Shown piece after piece: positions 45,401 to 53,568 of a stretch of 64,000 nt of DNA. The notes under the pieces were generated by a model. The model had not been told where the DNA came from and made no database searches. It saw only the letters and a list, made by a program, of their open reading frames with translations. Source of the stretch: Acidovorax sp. NO-1 (GTDB lineage Bacteria > Pseudomonadota > Gammaproteobacteria > Burkholderiales > Burkholderiaceae_C). The position numbers and the translations under genes were made by a program. How positions within the stretch are numbered: the stretch's first letter is position 1; every line of letters begins with the position of its first letter. Location: NCBI RefSeq assembly GCF_000238595.1, contig NZ_AGTS01000143.1:62001-126000 (forward strand). The letters run 5' to 3'.

Positions 45401-45601
45401 GCGGGCGCCGAAACGCGCATGCAGATTGGCTGGGTGATCGTGGGCGGCATGTCGCTGGGCACGCTGCTCACCATTTTTGTCGTGCCCACCATGTACACGC
45501 TGTTTGCGCGCAAGGTGGTGCCGGGGGCGAATACGGCGGTGGCGGCGGATGAGCCGGCGCATCCGTTGCATCCGCATGGGCATGATTACGTGGCCAAGTA
45601 G
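42440..45601 (+). CDS. RND-family efflux pump permease (HAE1 type)
   Basis: 1053 residues, the standard AcrB-like length. Helix 1 IRRPVFATVLSLLVLLIGAV, porter domain VREYPKIDEPVVTVSVRYAG, the proton-relay Asp pair in GLVVDDAIVMLENI (about 405), and the repeat in the second half with GLITKHGILIVEFTNQLREQ and Lys in place of the second Asp set, as is normal. The EYPKIDEP segment is seen in MexF/TriC-like pumps. It is a proton-driven drug or solvent exporter; substrates are unknown. It starts 21 bases after its adaptor. Confidence 0.94.
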   Translation: MQLAEISIRRPVFATVLSLLVLLIGAVSFTGLSVREYPKIDEPVVTVSVRYAGASAEVIESQVTKPLEDSIAGIDAVDVITSISRAEQSQISVRFRLEKDADNAAAEVRDRTARVRNRLPDAVDEPVIAKVEADASPVMWLAFSSETRSPLEINDLVNRIVKPRLQTVTGVADVPIYGERKYAMRVWLDPERLAAYRLTTQDVEDAIRRNNLELPAGRIESEQREFSVTSQTDLSTPAQFSNVVIRTVNGFPVRLKDVARVEEGPASDRSRVRLNGRDAISVGVIRQATANPLDLSKGVREMLPTLQADLPPDIGIDIANDNSLFIDRSIKSVYTTIAEAVVLVALVIFVFLRTFRASIIPIITIPVSLVGSFALMSLAGFSINTLTLLALVLAIGLVVDDAIVMLENIYRHIEEGLDPFSAAIKGAREIGFAIVAMTLTLVAVYAPLAFTPGRTGRLFMEFALALAGAVVVSGFVALTLSPMMCSLLLKHNPKPNWFDRSMERWLTNLSDAYGRLLRWLVTARWRSPGGERAGVRGMIFQARWIVVAVMAFSGAALVLVYPSIRQELSPLEDRGTILASVTAPDGATLDYTNRYALELEKIGRDYPEFDRVFANIGNPTVAQGSVIYRTVDWEQRDRTTLELARELQPKVSSLPGVNAFLITPPSLGQGFRSRPLTYVIQTSDSYENLSQVATAFLAEMARNPGIVGPDVDLRLNKPELRIEVNRERAADLGVGVDVVAKAIETMLGGRTVTRYKRDAEQYDVIVQTAASGRSTPENIDSIYVRGRNDAMIPLSSLVNVRESVSPRELNHFGQRRSATITANLSPDYSLGEALNFMDTTAAKVLKPGYTTDLNGISREFKSSQGALGIVFVLALVFIFLVLAAQFESFIDPLVIMVSVPMSMIGALLALKWSGGSINVYSQIGLITLVGLITKHGILIVEFTNQLREQGMEMVDALVKASAQRLRPILMTTGAMVLGAIPLALASGAGAETRMQIGWVIVGGMSLGTLLTIFVVPTMYTLFARKVVPGANTAVAADEPAHPLHPHGHDYVAK

Positions 45602-45613
45602 GTAGGTAGAAGG

Positions 45614-45859
45614 TTAAGAAAGGCCCGACTGGGCCCTCATCTGCTCGAAGACTGCTTCGGGCCCGGTGCTGTCATTCGCCATCGCGGGTTTGCCTGCCGG
45701 AGAGCAGTCGGTCATCTGGCGGGGATCGATATGCGTGCATTCGACCCAGTGCTGTCCTGGGCGTCGGGGAAAGAGCCTCACTGGAGACGAGCAACGCCTG
45801 CTCTCGCCCTGCGCTAAGTAAGTCGAGCAGATTGCTACGCATAGCCTTTCAGCGTCGGA
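45614..45859 (-). other. Short open frame of uncertain status
   Basis: Reading leftward, an 81-codon open frame without an early start (first GTG at 45781) contains RLFPRRPGQHWVECTHIDPR, QMTDCSPAGKPAMANDSTGP and EAVFEQMRAQSGLS before TAA. The composition looks protein-like rather than random, but no family is recognised. It could be the tail of a broken gene left behind at the islet edge, or a small gene starting at GTG 45781. The RND pump gene ends 13 bases away, convergent. Confidence 0.3.
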
Positions 45860-45865
45860 TCAGGT

Positions 45866-46039
45866 CTATGCGCGCCAATATTTATGCTTATCGGCCTTCG
45901 GCTTGGGCGGCAAATCACCCCAAGCCTCACGGCCACGAATGAACATGACGCGCATCGAGAAGCCATTTATGACGTCCACCGAATCGGGGCGGCAGGTGTA
46001 GAGCGCCCCGGTCACGCTGAACTGGCTGTTTATTCGGAT
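45866..46039 (-). other. Short open frame after the DUF262 gene
   Basis: Open frame overlapping the DUF262 stop in another phase: NSQFSVTGALYTCRPDSVDV, INGFSMRVMFIRGREAWGDL, PPKPKADKHKYWRA. Possible starts are GTG 46015 (49 residues) or ATG 45955. The basic, proline-rich C-terminus looks like a genuine protein end. Family not recognised. It may be a small partner of the DUF262 protein or a gene remnant. Confidence 0.35.
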
Positions 46040-47985
46040 TCAGTAAGTTCAAGACCACTGTCGTGGGCAATGGCCAGGGAGAGCTCTTCGCCCTCGTCGT
46101 CGGCAATGGTGCTTGCCGGTGTGGCGTTCTTGGTTACGCTGACAACCAAGTCAAGAAGCAGCTTTTGGCGTGCGTTCATGAAACCGATGAAGTCATCGGC
46201 GTATAGCTCAGGCACTGGTATGCAGTGCGTTTGGAGATATGTAGAAAGCGTGCCTTTGGCGATGGGCGGCTCCACGATCTGCCCCCCGGGGCCAAGCTTG
46301 CCAGCTTCCAATTTTCTCAGATAGATAGAGGGTGCCACGCCGCCAATGATGCGGTTGGTGCGGTAGCCGAGCGGCGTCTTGTTGATGACGGAGTCGTATA
46401 TGCTCGGCGGGATCTTTGGGGTTTGCTTGCCGCACCAATCTTGCGGAAAGATGTGATGGATATCGACGTCTTCGTCGAAAAAAACCGTTTGATCGAAGGC
46501 TTGGCCACTTCTGAAGTCGATGGCTCCTTGTCGCAGCAGCAATGCTTGCAAGCCCTTGTATGCCGCAGAGAGACGGGTGCGCATGGTAAGCAAGCGGTCA
46601 GGGCGCAAGACGCCGTCTATCACAGTCGATGGAGTTGGCCCCCCATCCAGCCAAGCCGGGACCTCAACGATGTCTTTTGCGAAGCGGCTCTCAACGGCTG
46701 AGCCATACAGCTCGCCAAACACACCGCACCAGTACCAACGAGCGATCTTTTCGTTGTTGGTGGTGTGGTCAGCCTTGTCGCCGATTTCGGCAAAGATTGC
46801 GGCCAGCGGCACCAGCTGCGTTTGGTACGGCAGGTCTTTGATGCGGTGAATTTGCTGTTGGCGCAAAAACCTGGCGGCGCGTTCAAAGCCTTGGTGCACT
46901 GCGTCGCAGTGCTTTTTATAGGCCGCCAGCGGTAGGTCCAGTAATGACTGCCGAGTGGCACGAACCGCCGGCCAGTCGTTTTCCGTCTTGGTGGGGTCAG
47001 CCATTGCCGCTTGGCGCACTTCCTTGGTGTGCAACAACGCAATGGCTTGCAAGAAGTCGGTCGCGGCGACATTGGCCAGCACCCCCTGCACTTGGCTGGC
47101 AGCTCGGCCGTAGGCAGCGAGCCGCTTCTGTGTGCCGAGCTTGCGGTCGGGGTCTTCGGATTTCTCCTCACCCAGCCAGTCGTCGCGCAGCTTGTGGCCT
47201 TGGGCCGCGTACATGGCGGTCAACAGTTCAAAGGCATCCAATGCTTTGCCGCCAGTGTTTACTTTCTCGAATACAAGGCAAACGGCTTCATGCGAGGTGT
47301 CTGCGCCGAGGGCGATGACAGGGACTTGGTACTCAGTGAAGTTCTTGAGCACGTCGTTCTGGAATCGGAAAAAGAGGCCGATCTTGTCCTCCCCCTTCGC
47401 GTTCCAGTATTTCCAAAACCCCTGCATCCACTCGTCCGTGCTGAAGACTTGATTCAGCGGGAACATCAGGTGCTCGTACTCTAGGGCCGACGAGGACAGG
47501 TCAAGCACGATGTCCTTGTCGAAATTCGCCTTCAGCATGCGGTCCTCGGGCATCGCGAAAATCGCAGACTCGCGGTCAGCCTCGTTAACAAGCGCTTTTG
47601 TGATGTCGATGTAAAACCAACGTTTGACCAGCCGCTTCTTAGCAGTGATGGTGGCTACAACCTGACGGCGCATGCAACTTTGATACAGCGATGTCATGCG
47701 CTGCTGTCCATCGAGCAACAGCTGCTCGGGCTTGATATTCGGACCAACTAAAGCGCCCTCGATGGGGCGATAGGCGAAGACCACTCTCGTGTCGATCTTT
47801 GACTTGAGCGACATCAGCGCGCCCATCGGGAAGCCGCGAGAGACAGACGCTATCAGGCTCATGATGCGCTCTTCTTCCCACACCCAACTGCGTTGGAAAT
47901 CGGGAAGCTGCAACTTGCCGTCTTCGCAGTTCTTGAGCAGGGTCTGGAGCAACACCGGATTGGTGTCGAACGTCGTTTTTGCCAT
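46030..47985 (-). CDS. DUF262/HNH protein, GmrSD-like putative defence nuclease
   Basis: 651 residues. N-terminal DUF262: KLQLPDFQRSWVWEEERI, then the nucleotide-site motif LLLDGQQRMTSLYQS (DGQQR about 92), and VCLVFEKVNTGGKALDAFEL. The C-terminal part has an HNH-type nuclease motif VDIHHIFPQDWC (about 508) with YRTNRIIGG behind it. DUF262 plus HNH is the layout of GmrSD-type restriction and related single-protein anti-phage systems. Coding sequence is visibly lower in G+C than its neighbours and sits alone between an RND pump and a thioredoxin gene, which suggests transfer. ATG 47985 fits the conserved start; 94 extra upstream codons look random. Function inferred from family. Confidence 0.85.
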   Translation of the reverse strand: MAKTTFDTNPVLLQTLLKNCEDGKLQLPDFQRSWVWEEERIMSLIASVSRGFPMGALMSLKSKIDTRVVFAYRPIEGALVGPNIKPEQLLLDGQQRMTSLYQSCMRRQVVATITAKKRLVKRWFYIDITKALVNEADRESAIFAMPEDRMLKANFDKDIVLDLSSSALEYEHLMFPLNQVFSTDEWMQGFWKYWNAKGEDKIGLFFRFQNDVLKNFTEYQVPVIALGADTSHEAVCLVFEKVNTGGKALDAFELLTAMYAAQGHKLRDDWLGEEKSEDPDRKLGTQKRLAAYGRAASQVQGVLANVAATDFLQAIALLHTKEVRQAAMADPTKTENDWPAVRATRQSLLDLPLAAYKKHCDAVHQGFERAARFLRQQQIHRIKDLPYQTQLVPLAAIFAEIGDKADHTTNNEKIARWYWCGVFGELYGSAVESRFAKDIVEVPAWLDGGPTPSTVIDGVLRPDRLLTMRTRLSAAYKGLQALLLRQGAIDFRSGQAFDQTVFFDEDVDIHHIFPQDWCGKQTPKIPPSIYDSVINKTPLGYRTNRIIGGVAPSIYLRKLEAGKLGPGGQIVEPPIAKGTLSTYLQTHCIPVPELYADDFIGFMNARQKLLLDLVVSVTKNATPASTIADDEGEELSLAIAHDSGLELTESE

Positions 47986-48392
47986 GTGTCGGTTTCTCCC
48001 TAGGTCTGGTACTTTGCGAAGCCTAATCCGCGTCATCTTCAGGAATTGACGGGCCGCTTTGTATCTCGACCAATTATGTCGGACGCCATGCGCGGCGAGA
48101 TCGCTGTGCTCTATGCGTGTGCAGAGCATCTGGACTCGGCCTTGCGAACCGACCTGCGCCAACCGGTTCGGGTGCGGCGGACGTCTGCGGCAGCGCAGCG
48201 AGCTGCGCTGCGGCCCCGGCTGCCTGGATGTCCAGGACCCTGAAGTGCCCCGAGACCTGTCGTTCACGAACGGCAGGTGATGGCCATATCTCGGACACGG
48301 ATCAGCGCATCCCGTCGCCGATCAACGCTCAGCCCCGGCTTTCGCAGTTTAAAGTTCGGTGGGGCGAGATCTCCCCTCGAAATCCACCCGAC
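47986..48392. other. 407-base stretch without a convincing gene
   Basis: Upstream of the DUF262 gene. It should hold that gene's promoter. A plus-strand frame from ATG 48079 (MSDAMRGEIAVLYACAEHLD) begins in a protein-like way but soon turns into Arg/Pro-rich sequence, so it may be a gene scrap. No repeat, tRNA or terminator was recognised. Confidence 0.5.
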
Positions 48393-48719
48393 TCAGCCCG
48401 CGACAGCACGCACCGCGTCCTGCACTTCCTGACCGCCCTGCGGCCGCATCAGCCGCGCCACTTCCTTCCCATCTTTCAAAAACACCAGCGTGGGCCAGAG
48501 CTTCACGCCAAAGCTGCGGCCCAGGCGCTGGCCGGGGCCGTCTTCCACCTTGACGTGCGCGATGTCTGCGCGGTTCTTCAATGCCTGCTCGATGAGCGGC
48601 TGGGCGCGCTGGCAATGGCCGCACCAGGGCGTGCCAAATTCGACCACGGTGGCGCCGGGCAGTTTGTCCACGTCATCGCGGGACGGGGGTTGGGCAAGGT
48701 GTTGTGCGGCGTAGGGCAT
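48393..48719 (-). CDS. Thioredoxin-family protein
   Basis: 108 residues, one thioredoxin fold with the active site GTPWCGHCQRAQPL (CGHC, about 33-36) and the cis-proline in VKLWPTLVFLKDGKEVARLM. The sequence is clearly different from trxA at 23582 (CGPC). The His in the CxxC raises the redox potential in related proteins, as in PDI. No signal peptide is seen, so it is probably cytosolic. It follows moeA in the same direction at 94 bases. Confidence 0.88.
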   Translation of the reverse strand: MPYAAQHLAQPPSRDDVDKLPGATVVEFGTPWCGHCQRAQPLIEQALKNRADIAHVKVEDGPGQRLGRSFGVKLWPTLVFLKDGKEVARLMRPQGGQEVQDAVRAVAG

Positions 48720-48813
48720 GGTGTGAAACGCGGGTGTGTGAGTGGGGCGAAAAGCTGCATTCAGCTTATCCCGGTATCAGAGTGCGTGGCCCGGCTTGCG
48801 GCGCATCGCCGTG

Positions 48814-50169
48814 TCAGATCACGCCGTCAAACACCATCACATCCACGGCGTCGCCCACCGCCACATTGCCTTGCCCATGGTGCAGCACGATGAGCCCGTT
48901 GGCCTGCACCATGGAGCTGAGCACGCCCGAGCCCTGGTTGCCCGTGGTGCAGACCTGCAGCGTGCCGTCCGGCGCGGTGGTGACCAGGCCGCGCTGGTAT
49001 TCGGTGCGGCCGGGCTTCTTGCGCATCGCTTCGGTGCTGATGGCGCGCAGCAGCGGCGGGGCGGTGTGTGTGCTGCCCATCATGCGCAGCAGGGCGGGCC
49101 GCACGAAGGCGAGAAAGGTCACCATCACCGCCACGGGGTTGCCGGGCAGCCCGAACAGCACGGCGCCGTGCTCAGTTTGTAAGCTATTTTTTTGATAGCT
49201 GCTTGCGCTTGATGGATAAGCGCTAGCGGCCAATTTTGCTTGATTTTCGGCGGCGGCAATGCGCCCCACGGCCATGGGGCGGCCGGGCCGCATGGCGATG
49301 CGCCAGAAGGCCACGTCGCCCAGCTTCTTCATCATGGTGCGGGTGTGATCGGCCTCGCCCACACTCACGCCGCCGCTGGTGATGATGGCGTCGGCCTGTG
49401 CTGCGGCCTGCCGGAAGGCAGCTTCGAGCAGCGCGGGTTCGTCGCGCACCACGCCCATGTCAATCACCTCCACGCCCAGGCGGGTGAGCAGGCCAAATAC
49501 GGTGTAGCGGTTGCTGTCGTACACGGCGCCTTCGCGCGGGGGCTCGCCCAGGCTCAGGATCTCGTCGCCGGTGGAAAAGTAGGCCACGCGCAGGCGGCGG
49601 AACACCGTCACCGTGGGCAGGCCCAGGCTGGCCACCAGGCCCAGGGCAGCGGGCGTCAGCAGCGCGCCACGGGCCAGCGCCACACTACCCTCCATCAGGT
49701 CTTCACCCTTGAATCGGCGGTTGTCGCCGGTCTTGAGCACATCGGCCGCGATGGTGATGCGGCCGTCGGCAGCGGCCGTGGTGAACTCCTGCGGCACCAC
49801 GGTGTCGAGCCCTGCGGGCATGATGGCGCCGGTCATGATCTTCACGCATTCACCCGCCGCGACGGTGCCCACCCAGGCCTTGCCCGCCAGCGCCGTGCCC
49901 ACCACGTGCAGCGCGAGAGGCTGGCCCGCAACAAGCTGCGCGCCCGCAAACGCATAGCCGTCCATGGCCGAGTTGTCGTGCGGGGGCACGCTGATGGGCG
50001 AGACCACATCCTGCGCCAGCACGCGGCCCAGGGCGTTGAAGAGGGGCAGGGATTCGGTGGCGGTGACGGGCTCGACCAGCCGTTCCAGGAACGCATTGAC
50101 ATCGGCGGCGCTCAGGGCCTGCGGGTCGTAGCCTTGCAGCTCGGCGGCAATCTGGGCAATGGTTTTCAT
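48814..50169 (-). CDS. moeA: Molybdopterin molybdenumtransferase MoeA
   Basis: 451 residues; MoeA is usually about 400-410. It inserts molybdate into MPT-AMP to give molybdenum cofactor. Seen: ESLPLFNALGRVLAQDVVSP, VPPHDNSAMDGYAFAG, CVKIMTGAIMPAGLDTVVPQ, FRRLRVAYFSTGDEI, IITSGGVSVGEADHT, MRPGRPMAVGR and VLFGLPGNPVAVM. Between AVGR and LFGLPGNP about 30 extra residues (AAENQAKLAASAYPSSASSY and on) come from an in-frame repeat family 1 copy. These two motifs are close together in other MoeA proteins. ATG 50169 chosen; twelve more residues are open upstream. It is followed by the thioredoxin-like gene and preceded by mobA. Confidence 0.95.
   Translation of the reverse strand: MKTIAQIAAELQGYDPQALSAADVNAFLERLVEPVTATESLPLFNALGRVLAQDVVSPISVPPHDNSAMDGYAFAGAQLVAGQPLALHVVGTALAGKAWVGTVAAGECVKIMTGAIMPAGLDTVVPQEFTTAAADGRITIAADVLKTGDNRRFKGEDLMEGSVALARGALLTPAALGLVASLGLPTVTVFRRLRVAYFSTGDEILSLGEPPREGAVYDSNRYTVFGLLTRLGVEVIDMGVVRDEPALLEAAFRQAAAQADAIITSGGVSVGEADHTRTMMKKLGDVAFWRIAMRPGRPMAVGRIAAAENQAKLAASAYPSSASSYQKNSLQTEHGAVLFGLPGNPVAVMVTFLAFVRPALLRMMGSTHTAPPLLRAISTEAMRKKPGRTEYQRGLVTTAPDGTLQVCTTGNQGSGVLSSMVQANGLIVLHHGQGNVAVGDAVDVMVFDGVI
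49175..49247 (+). repeat. Repeat family 1, copy 5 (inserted in the moeA frame)
   Basis: AGTTTGTAAGCTATTTTTTT, GATAGCTGCTTGCGCTTGAT, GGATAAGCGCTAGCGGCC, AATTTTGCTTG. It is the best-preserved copy, with the core GCGCTTGATGGATAAGCGC. It is antisense to moeA and read through without a stop. Confidence 0.9.
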
Positions 50170-50226
50170 GGCAATCCAAGTGGGGGCGGCAGGTGGCGCA
50201 GGCACGCGGGTGCGCGGCGCCTGGCG

Positions 50227-50865
50227 TCAGGGCGAGGGCGTGCCGGCGCTTTCCAGCGCGTGCAGCTCGGCCAGCGTGTTGGCGTTGAAAAAGGCCTTGG
50301 GGTCATCGCCGGGCTGGTCAAAAGGCACGATGGCGCAGCGGTGCTGGCCTGTCCACGCGTCGATCTTGCGGCCACCGGCCTGGGTGAAAGCGACCAGGCT
50401 TTCGAGCAGGTCCACGCGCAGCAGGCAGAACACTGGCTGGGTTCGCACGGTGTTGTGGCCCGTGCCATCGTCCTCGGGGGCGGCAGCCATGGCGATGTCG
50501 GCGCCCTCGGCATCTGCCGCAGCGGCCAGGCGCGCGGCGAGGTCCAGCGGGAACAGCGGGGTATCGCACGGCACCGTCAGCAGCCAGGGCGTCTCGCAAC
50601 GCTCCAGCCCGGTGAGGAAGCCGGCCAGCGGCCCCGCGTAGTCAGCCAGTACATCCGGCCACACGGGCGCGCCAAAGGCCTCGTAGGCGGCCAGGTTGCG
50701 GTTGGCGTTGACCATCACACTGCCGGTCTGCATCTGTAGCCGCATCAGCGTGTGAAGCGCCAGCGGCAGGCCGCGAAAGTTCTGCAGGCCTTTATCGACC
50801 CCGCCCATGCGGGAGCCGCGGCCTCCGGCCAGGACCAGGCCGGTGATGTCTTGGGTGTCAATCAT
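50227..50865 (-). CDS. mobA: Molybdenum cofactor guanylyltransferase MobA
   Basis: 212 residues. Nucleotidyltransferase start [20 protein letters not shown] (about 10-30), [16 protein letters not shown] (metal-binding Asp) and [14 protein letters not shown] at the end fit MobA. It adds GMP to Mo-molybdopterin, giving the dinucleotide cofactor used by DMSO-reductase-type enzymes. It sits between moaA and moeA, all on the minus strand, with 57 bases to moeA. Confidence 0.94.
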   Translation of the reverse strand: MIDTQDITGLVLAGGRGSRMGGVDKGLQNFRGLPLALHTLMRLQMQTGSVMVNANRNLAAYEAFGAPVWPDVLADYAGPLAGFLTGLERCETPWLLTVPCDTPLFPLDLAARLAAAADAEGADIAMAAAPEDDGTGHNTVRTQPVFCLLRVDLLESLVAFTQAGGRKIDAWTGQHRCAIVPFDQPGDDPKAFFNANTLAELHALESAGTPSP

Positions 50866-50918
50866 GTTTTGAAAGGTGAGTGCTCATGCAGTAAGCGCCG
50901 CCCAGGCCCGGGCAGCCG

Positions 50919-51012
50919 GGCAAGGGCCGCCCCACAGCGAGGGCTGTGTTCCCCTTCCCGCGCGCAGCGCGAGAGGAGGGGGAAGGCGCTGAAGGCGACT
51001 GAGGGGGAGGTG
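50919..51012 (-). repeat. Repeat family 2, copy 3 (after moaA)
   Basis: On the minus strand, seven bases after the moaA stop: CCTCCCCCTCAGTCGCC, GCGCCTTCCCCCTCCTCTCG, the palindromic CGCGCTGCGCGCG, GGGAAGGGGAAC and GGCGGCCCTTGCCC. Same order of blocks as copy 1. Confidence 0.85.
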
Positions 51013-51019
51013 TCACGTG

Positions 51020-52156
51020 CTATCCGCCGATGTAACTCATTTCCACACGGCGGGCGCCTTGGGATGTATCGGCAGGCAGGCTGCTGCGCAGCTCCGAATA
51101 GCGGTCAGTGCGCTGCTGCCAGATGGGGGCGATGGCCGAGGCAATGGCCTCGTCGCTGGCGCCGCCGCGCAGCAGGGTGCGCAGGTCGTAGCCGTCGGAC
51201 GCAAACAGGCACAGGTAGAGCTTGCCTTCGGTGGACAGGCGGGCGCGGTTGCAGTCGTGGCAGAAGGCCTGGGTCACGCTGCTGATCACGCCCACCTCGC
51301 CCAGGGCGGGGTCATGCTGGCCCTGGGCATTGGTGTAGCCCCAGCGCTCGGCAGTTTCGCCGGGGCTGCTCGGATCCAGCTGTACCAGCGGCAGCTCGGC
51401 GCGCAGGCGCTCAATCAGTTCGGCCGAGGGCAGCACTTCGTCCATGCGCCAGCCGTTGGTGGCGCCCACGTCCATGTATTCGATGAAGCGCAGCGTGGTG
51501 CCCGTGCCGCGAAAGTGGCGCGCCATGGGCAAGATCTCGTGGTCGTTGGTGCCGCGCTTGACCACCATGTTGACCTTGATGTGCGACAGGCCCGCAGCGT
51601 GCGCGGCCTCGATGCCCGCCAGCACATCCGCCACCGGAAAGTCCACATCGTTCATGCGGCGAAAGACCGTGTCGTCCAGGCCGTCCAGGCTCACGGTCAC
51701 GCGGTTCAGGCCGGCGTCTTTCAGCGCTTTGGCCTTGCGCGCCAGCAGGGATCCGTTGGTGGTGAGCGTGAGGTCGGGCGCCAGCCCGTCCACCGTGCGC
51801 AGCCGGGCCAGTTGGGCGACGAGGTCTTCGAGGTTCTTGCGCAGTAGGGGCTCGCCGCCGGTCAGGCGTATCTTGCGCACGCCATGCGCCAGAAAGAGCC
51901 GCGCCAGCCGCGTGATCTCTTCAAAGCTCAGCAGGGCGCTGTGCGGCAGGTAGGGGTAGTCCTTGTCGAACACTTCCTTGGGCATGCAGTAGTTGCAGCG
52001 GAAGTTGCAGCGGTCCGTCACGCTGATGCGCAGGTCGCGCAGCGGGCGGCCCCGGGTGTCGGTGAGCAGGCCTGTGGGCGCTACCAGGCGATCAGGCACC
52101 TGGGCCACACGGGCGGCCAGACGTTCATCGACGAGCGGAATGACGCGTTCAGCCAT
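51020..52156 (-). CDS. moaA: GTP 3',8-cyclase MoaA
   Basis: 378 residues, radical SAM enzyme. First cluster CNFRCNYC (about 49-56), [16 protein letters not shown], second cluster [10 protein letters not shown] and CLF (about 320-335), and the C-terminal Gly-Gly (MSYIGG) needed for radical formation. It turns GTP into 3',8-cH2GTP, the first step of molybdopterin synthesis. ATG 52156 chosen over 52213, since the extra residues are unlike MoaA. Confidence 0.95.
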   Translation of the reverse strand: MAERVIPLVDERLAARVAQVPDRLVAPTGLLTDTRGRPLRDLRISVTDRCNFRCNYCMPKEVFDKDYPYLPHSALLSFEEITRLARLFLAHGVRKIRLTGGEPLLRKNLEDLVAQLARLRTVDGLAPDLTLTTNGSLLARKAKALKDAGLNRVTVSLDGLDDTVFRRMNDVDFPVADVLAGIEAAHAAGLSHIKVNMVVKRGTNDHEILPMARHFRGTGTTLRFIEYMDVGATNGWRMDEVLPSAELIERLRAELPLVQLDPSSPGETAERWGYTNAQGQHDPALGEVGVISSVTQAFCHDCNRARLSTEGKLYLCLFASDGYDLRTLLRGGASDEAIASAIAPIWQQRTDRYSELRSSLPADTSQGARRVEMSYIGG

Positions 52157-52209
52157 GGGCGGACTCGTAGAGCGGCGGTGCAGAGGGTGGGTGCATGCGC
52201 CGCATTTTC

Positions 52210-52629
52210 TCACTCCAGCCAGCGCACGTTCTGCAGGATTTCGTCAAAGAAGCTGCGCAGCGTCAAGGTGCTCATGCTGAACGGGTCAAACTCGTTACTG
52301 CTGGAGTACTTGAGGAACAGCTGGCGGTTGGCATCCACCGACCCCAAAAGTCCCATGGACCAGCTGGCAAACCGCCGGTGCGGGATCTCGCAAAAGTCCA
52401 GCACTGCCGTGTCCTTGTGGCGCGAATCCTTGAGAAGCCGGTGGTACAGCGCGTTCACCGCAGTGCGGTCGCCTTCGAGCTGCTGCAGGAAGATGCCATG
52501 GTTCAGGCACAGCGCGCCCGTGATGCCCGCGCGGGCGTTGTTACGCTGGGATGCGCCCAGGATGTCCTTGACATCGGCGGGGCCCAGCACGCGCGAGGTG
52601 CGGCTCGCGTAGGTAAGTTGTATCAACAT
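52210..52629 (-). CDS. BLUF-domain blue-light sensor
   Basis: 139 residues, a stand-alone BLUF domain. Flavin-site residues are visible: Tyr in QLTYASRTS (residue 7), Asn in [13 protein letters not shown] (about 30-33), Gln in [13 protein letters not shown] (about 49) and the Trp/Met switch in [10 protein letters not shown] (about 90). BLUF proteins bind FAD and change hydrogen bonding on blue light, then act on a partner protein, often a c-di-GMP enzyme or antirepressor. AGGAGG lies eight bases before ATG. It is 53 bases upstream of moaA on the same strand. Partner unknown. Confidence 0.93.
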   Translation of the reverse strand: MLIQLTYASRTSRVLGPADVKDILGASQRNNARAGITGALCLNHGIFLQQLEGDRTAVNALYHRLLKDSRHKDTAVLDFCEIPHRRFASWSMGLLGSVDANRQLFLKYSSSNEFDPFSMSTLTLRSFFDEILQNVRWLE

Positions 52630-52725
52630 GTTTGCCTCCTGAAACGCGGAGTGTGTCAGGTTTGGCCCCCCGTGGCCGGTGGGCGCGGCAATGCCCCTTG
52701 GCGGGCGACGGGCGGCGCAGCAGCG

Positions 52726-53486
52726 CTACACGCAGCGCCCGCCGTCCACTTCAATGCACACGCCGCTCACAAACGCGGCCTCGTCGCTGGCCAGGTACAG
52801 CGCCGCATTGGCCACATCCAGCGCGGTGGAAAAGCGCCCCAGCGGAATGGTGGCCAGAAACTTGGCGCGGCGCGCCTCGTCCACCGGGCCACCGGCAAAT
52901 TCGGCGGCCAGGCCCGTGTCGGGGTTGAACACGGGGTTGATGCAGTTGACGCGAATGTTGTCCGGGCCCAGTTCTGCCGCCATGGACTTGCTGGTGATGA
53001 TGACCGCGCCCTTGGAGCCGTTGTACCAGGTCAGGCCCGGGCGGGGCCGCAGCCCTGCTGTGGAGGCGATGTTGATGATGCTGCCGCCCCCGCCTGGCGC
53101 AGCGCGGGCACGGCGTGGATGGCGCTCAGGTAGATGCTCTTCATGTTGATGGCATAGACCTTGTCGAACTCTTCCTCGGTCACCTCCAGCATGGGGCGGT
53201 TGCGGTGTGTCCAGCCTGCGTTGTTGACCACCACGTCCAGGCGGCCGTACAGGCGCACGGCTTCGTCGACCATGGCCTTCACTTCGGCGGACTTCGTCAC
53301 GTCGGCCTTGAAGAACGCTGCCGTGCCGCCCGCGGCCGTGATCTCGGCCACCACGCGCTGGCCGCCCGCCTCGTTGATGTCGTTCACGATCACCTTGCCG
53401 CCCTCGGCCGCCAGGCGCTTGGTGATGCCTTCGCCAATGCCGTTGCCGGCGCCGGTGACGATGATGGACTTGTTCGAAACGCGCAT
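52726..53486 (-). pseudogene. SDR-family oxidoreductase with a single-base frameshift
   Basis: Short-chain dehydrogenase/reductase split between two frames. The first part starts at ATG 53486 (MRVSNKSIIVTGAGNGIGEG, the NAD(P) loop) and includes DVVVNNAGWTHRNRP and AIHAVPALRQAG. The second, in the next frame, has GGSIINIASTAG, LTWYNGSKGAVIITSKSMAA (catalytic Tyr and Lys), DNIRVNCINPV and the end VSGVCIEVDGGRCV. One G missing from the G-run (five C on the plus strand at 53087-53091) explains the break; restoring it gives a normal SDR of about 253 residues. Either a recent mutation or a homopolymer sequencing error. Confidence 0.88.
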
Positions 53487-53505
53487 GGAATGGCTCCTTG
53501 GACTG

Positions 53506-53568
53506 TTCAAAATTGATAGCTGCTGGCGCTTGACCATCAAGCGCTAGAGGCTGATTTGGCTGGTATTT
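53506..53568 (+). repeat. Repeat family 1, copy 6 (SDR to DUF2889)
   Basis: TTCAAAATTGATAGCTGCTG, GCGCTTGACCATCAAGCGCT, AGAGGCTGATTTGGC. It lies between the SDR and DUF2889 genes and supplies the DUF2889 stop codon and its last residues (AKSASSA). Confidence 0.88.

Noticed and set aside
45622..45635. Terminator after the RND pump gene (GGCCC-GACT-GGGCC)
   Set aside because: Only a 5-bp stem and no T-run follows, so it was not listed as a terminator.
48079..48243. Small plus-strand gene starting MSDAMRGEIAVLYA
   Set aside because: The beginning looks protein-like, but it soon becomes Arg/Pro-rich low-information sequence with no family match.
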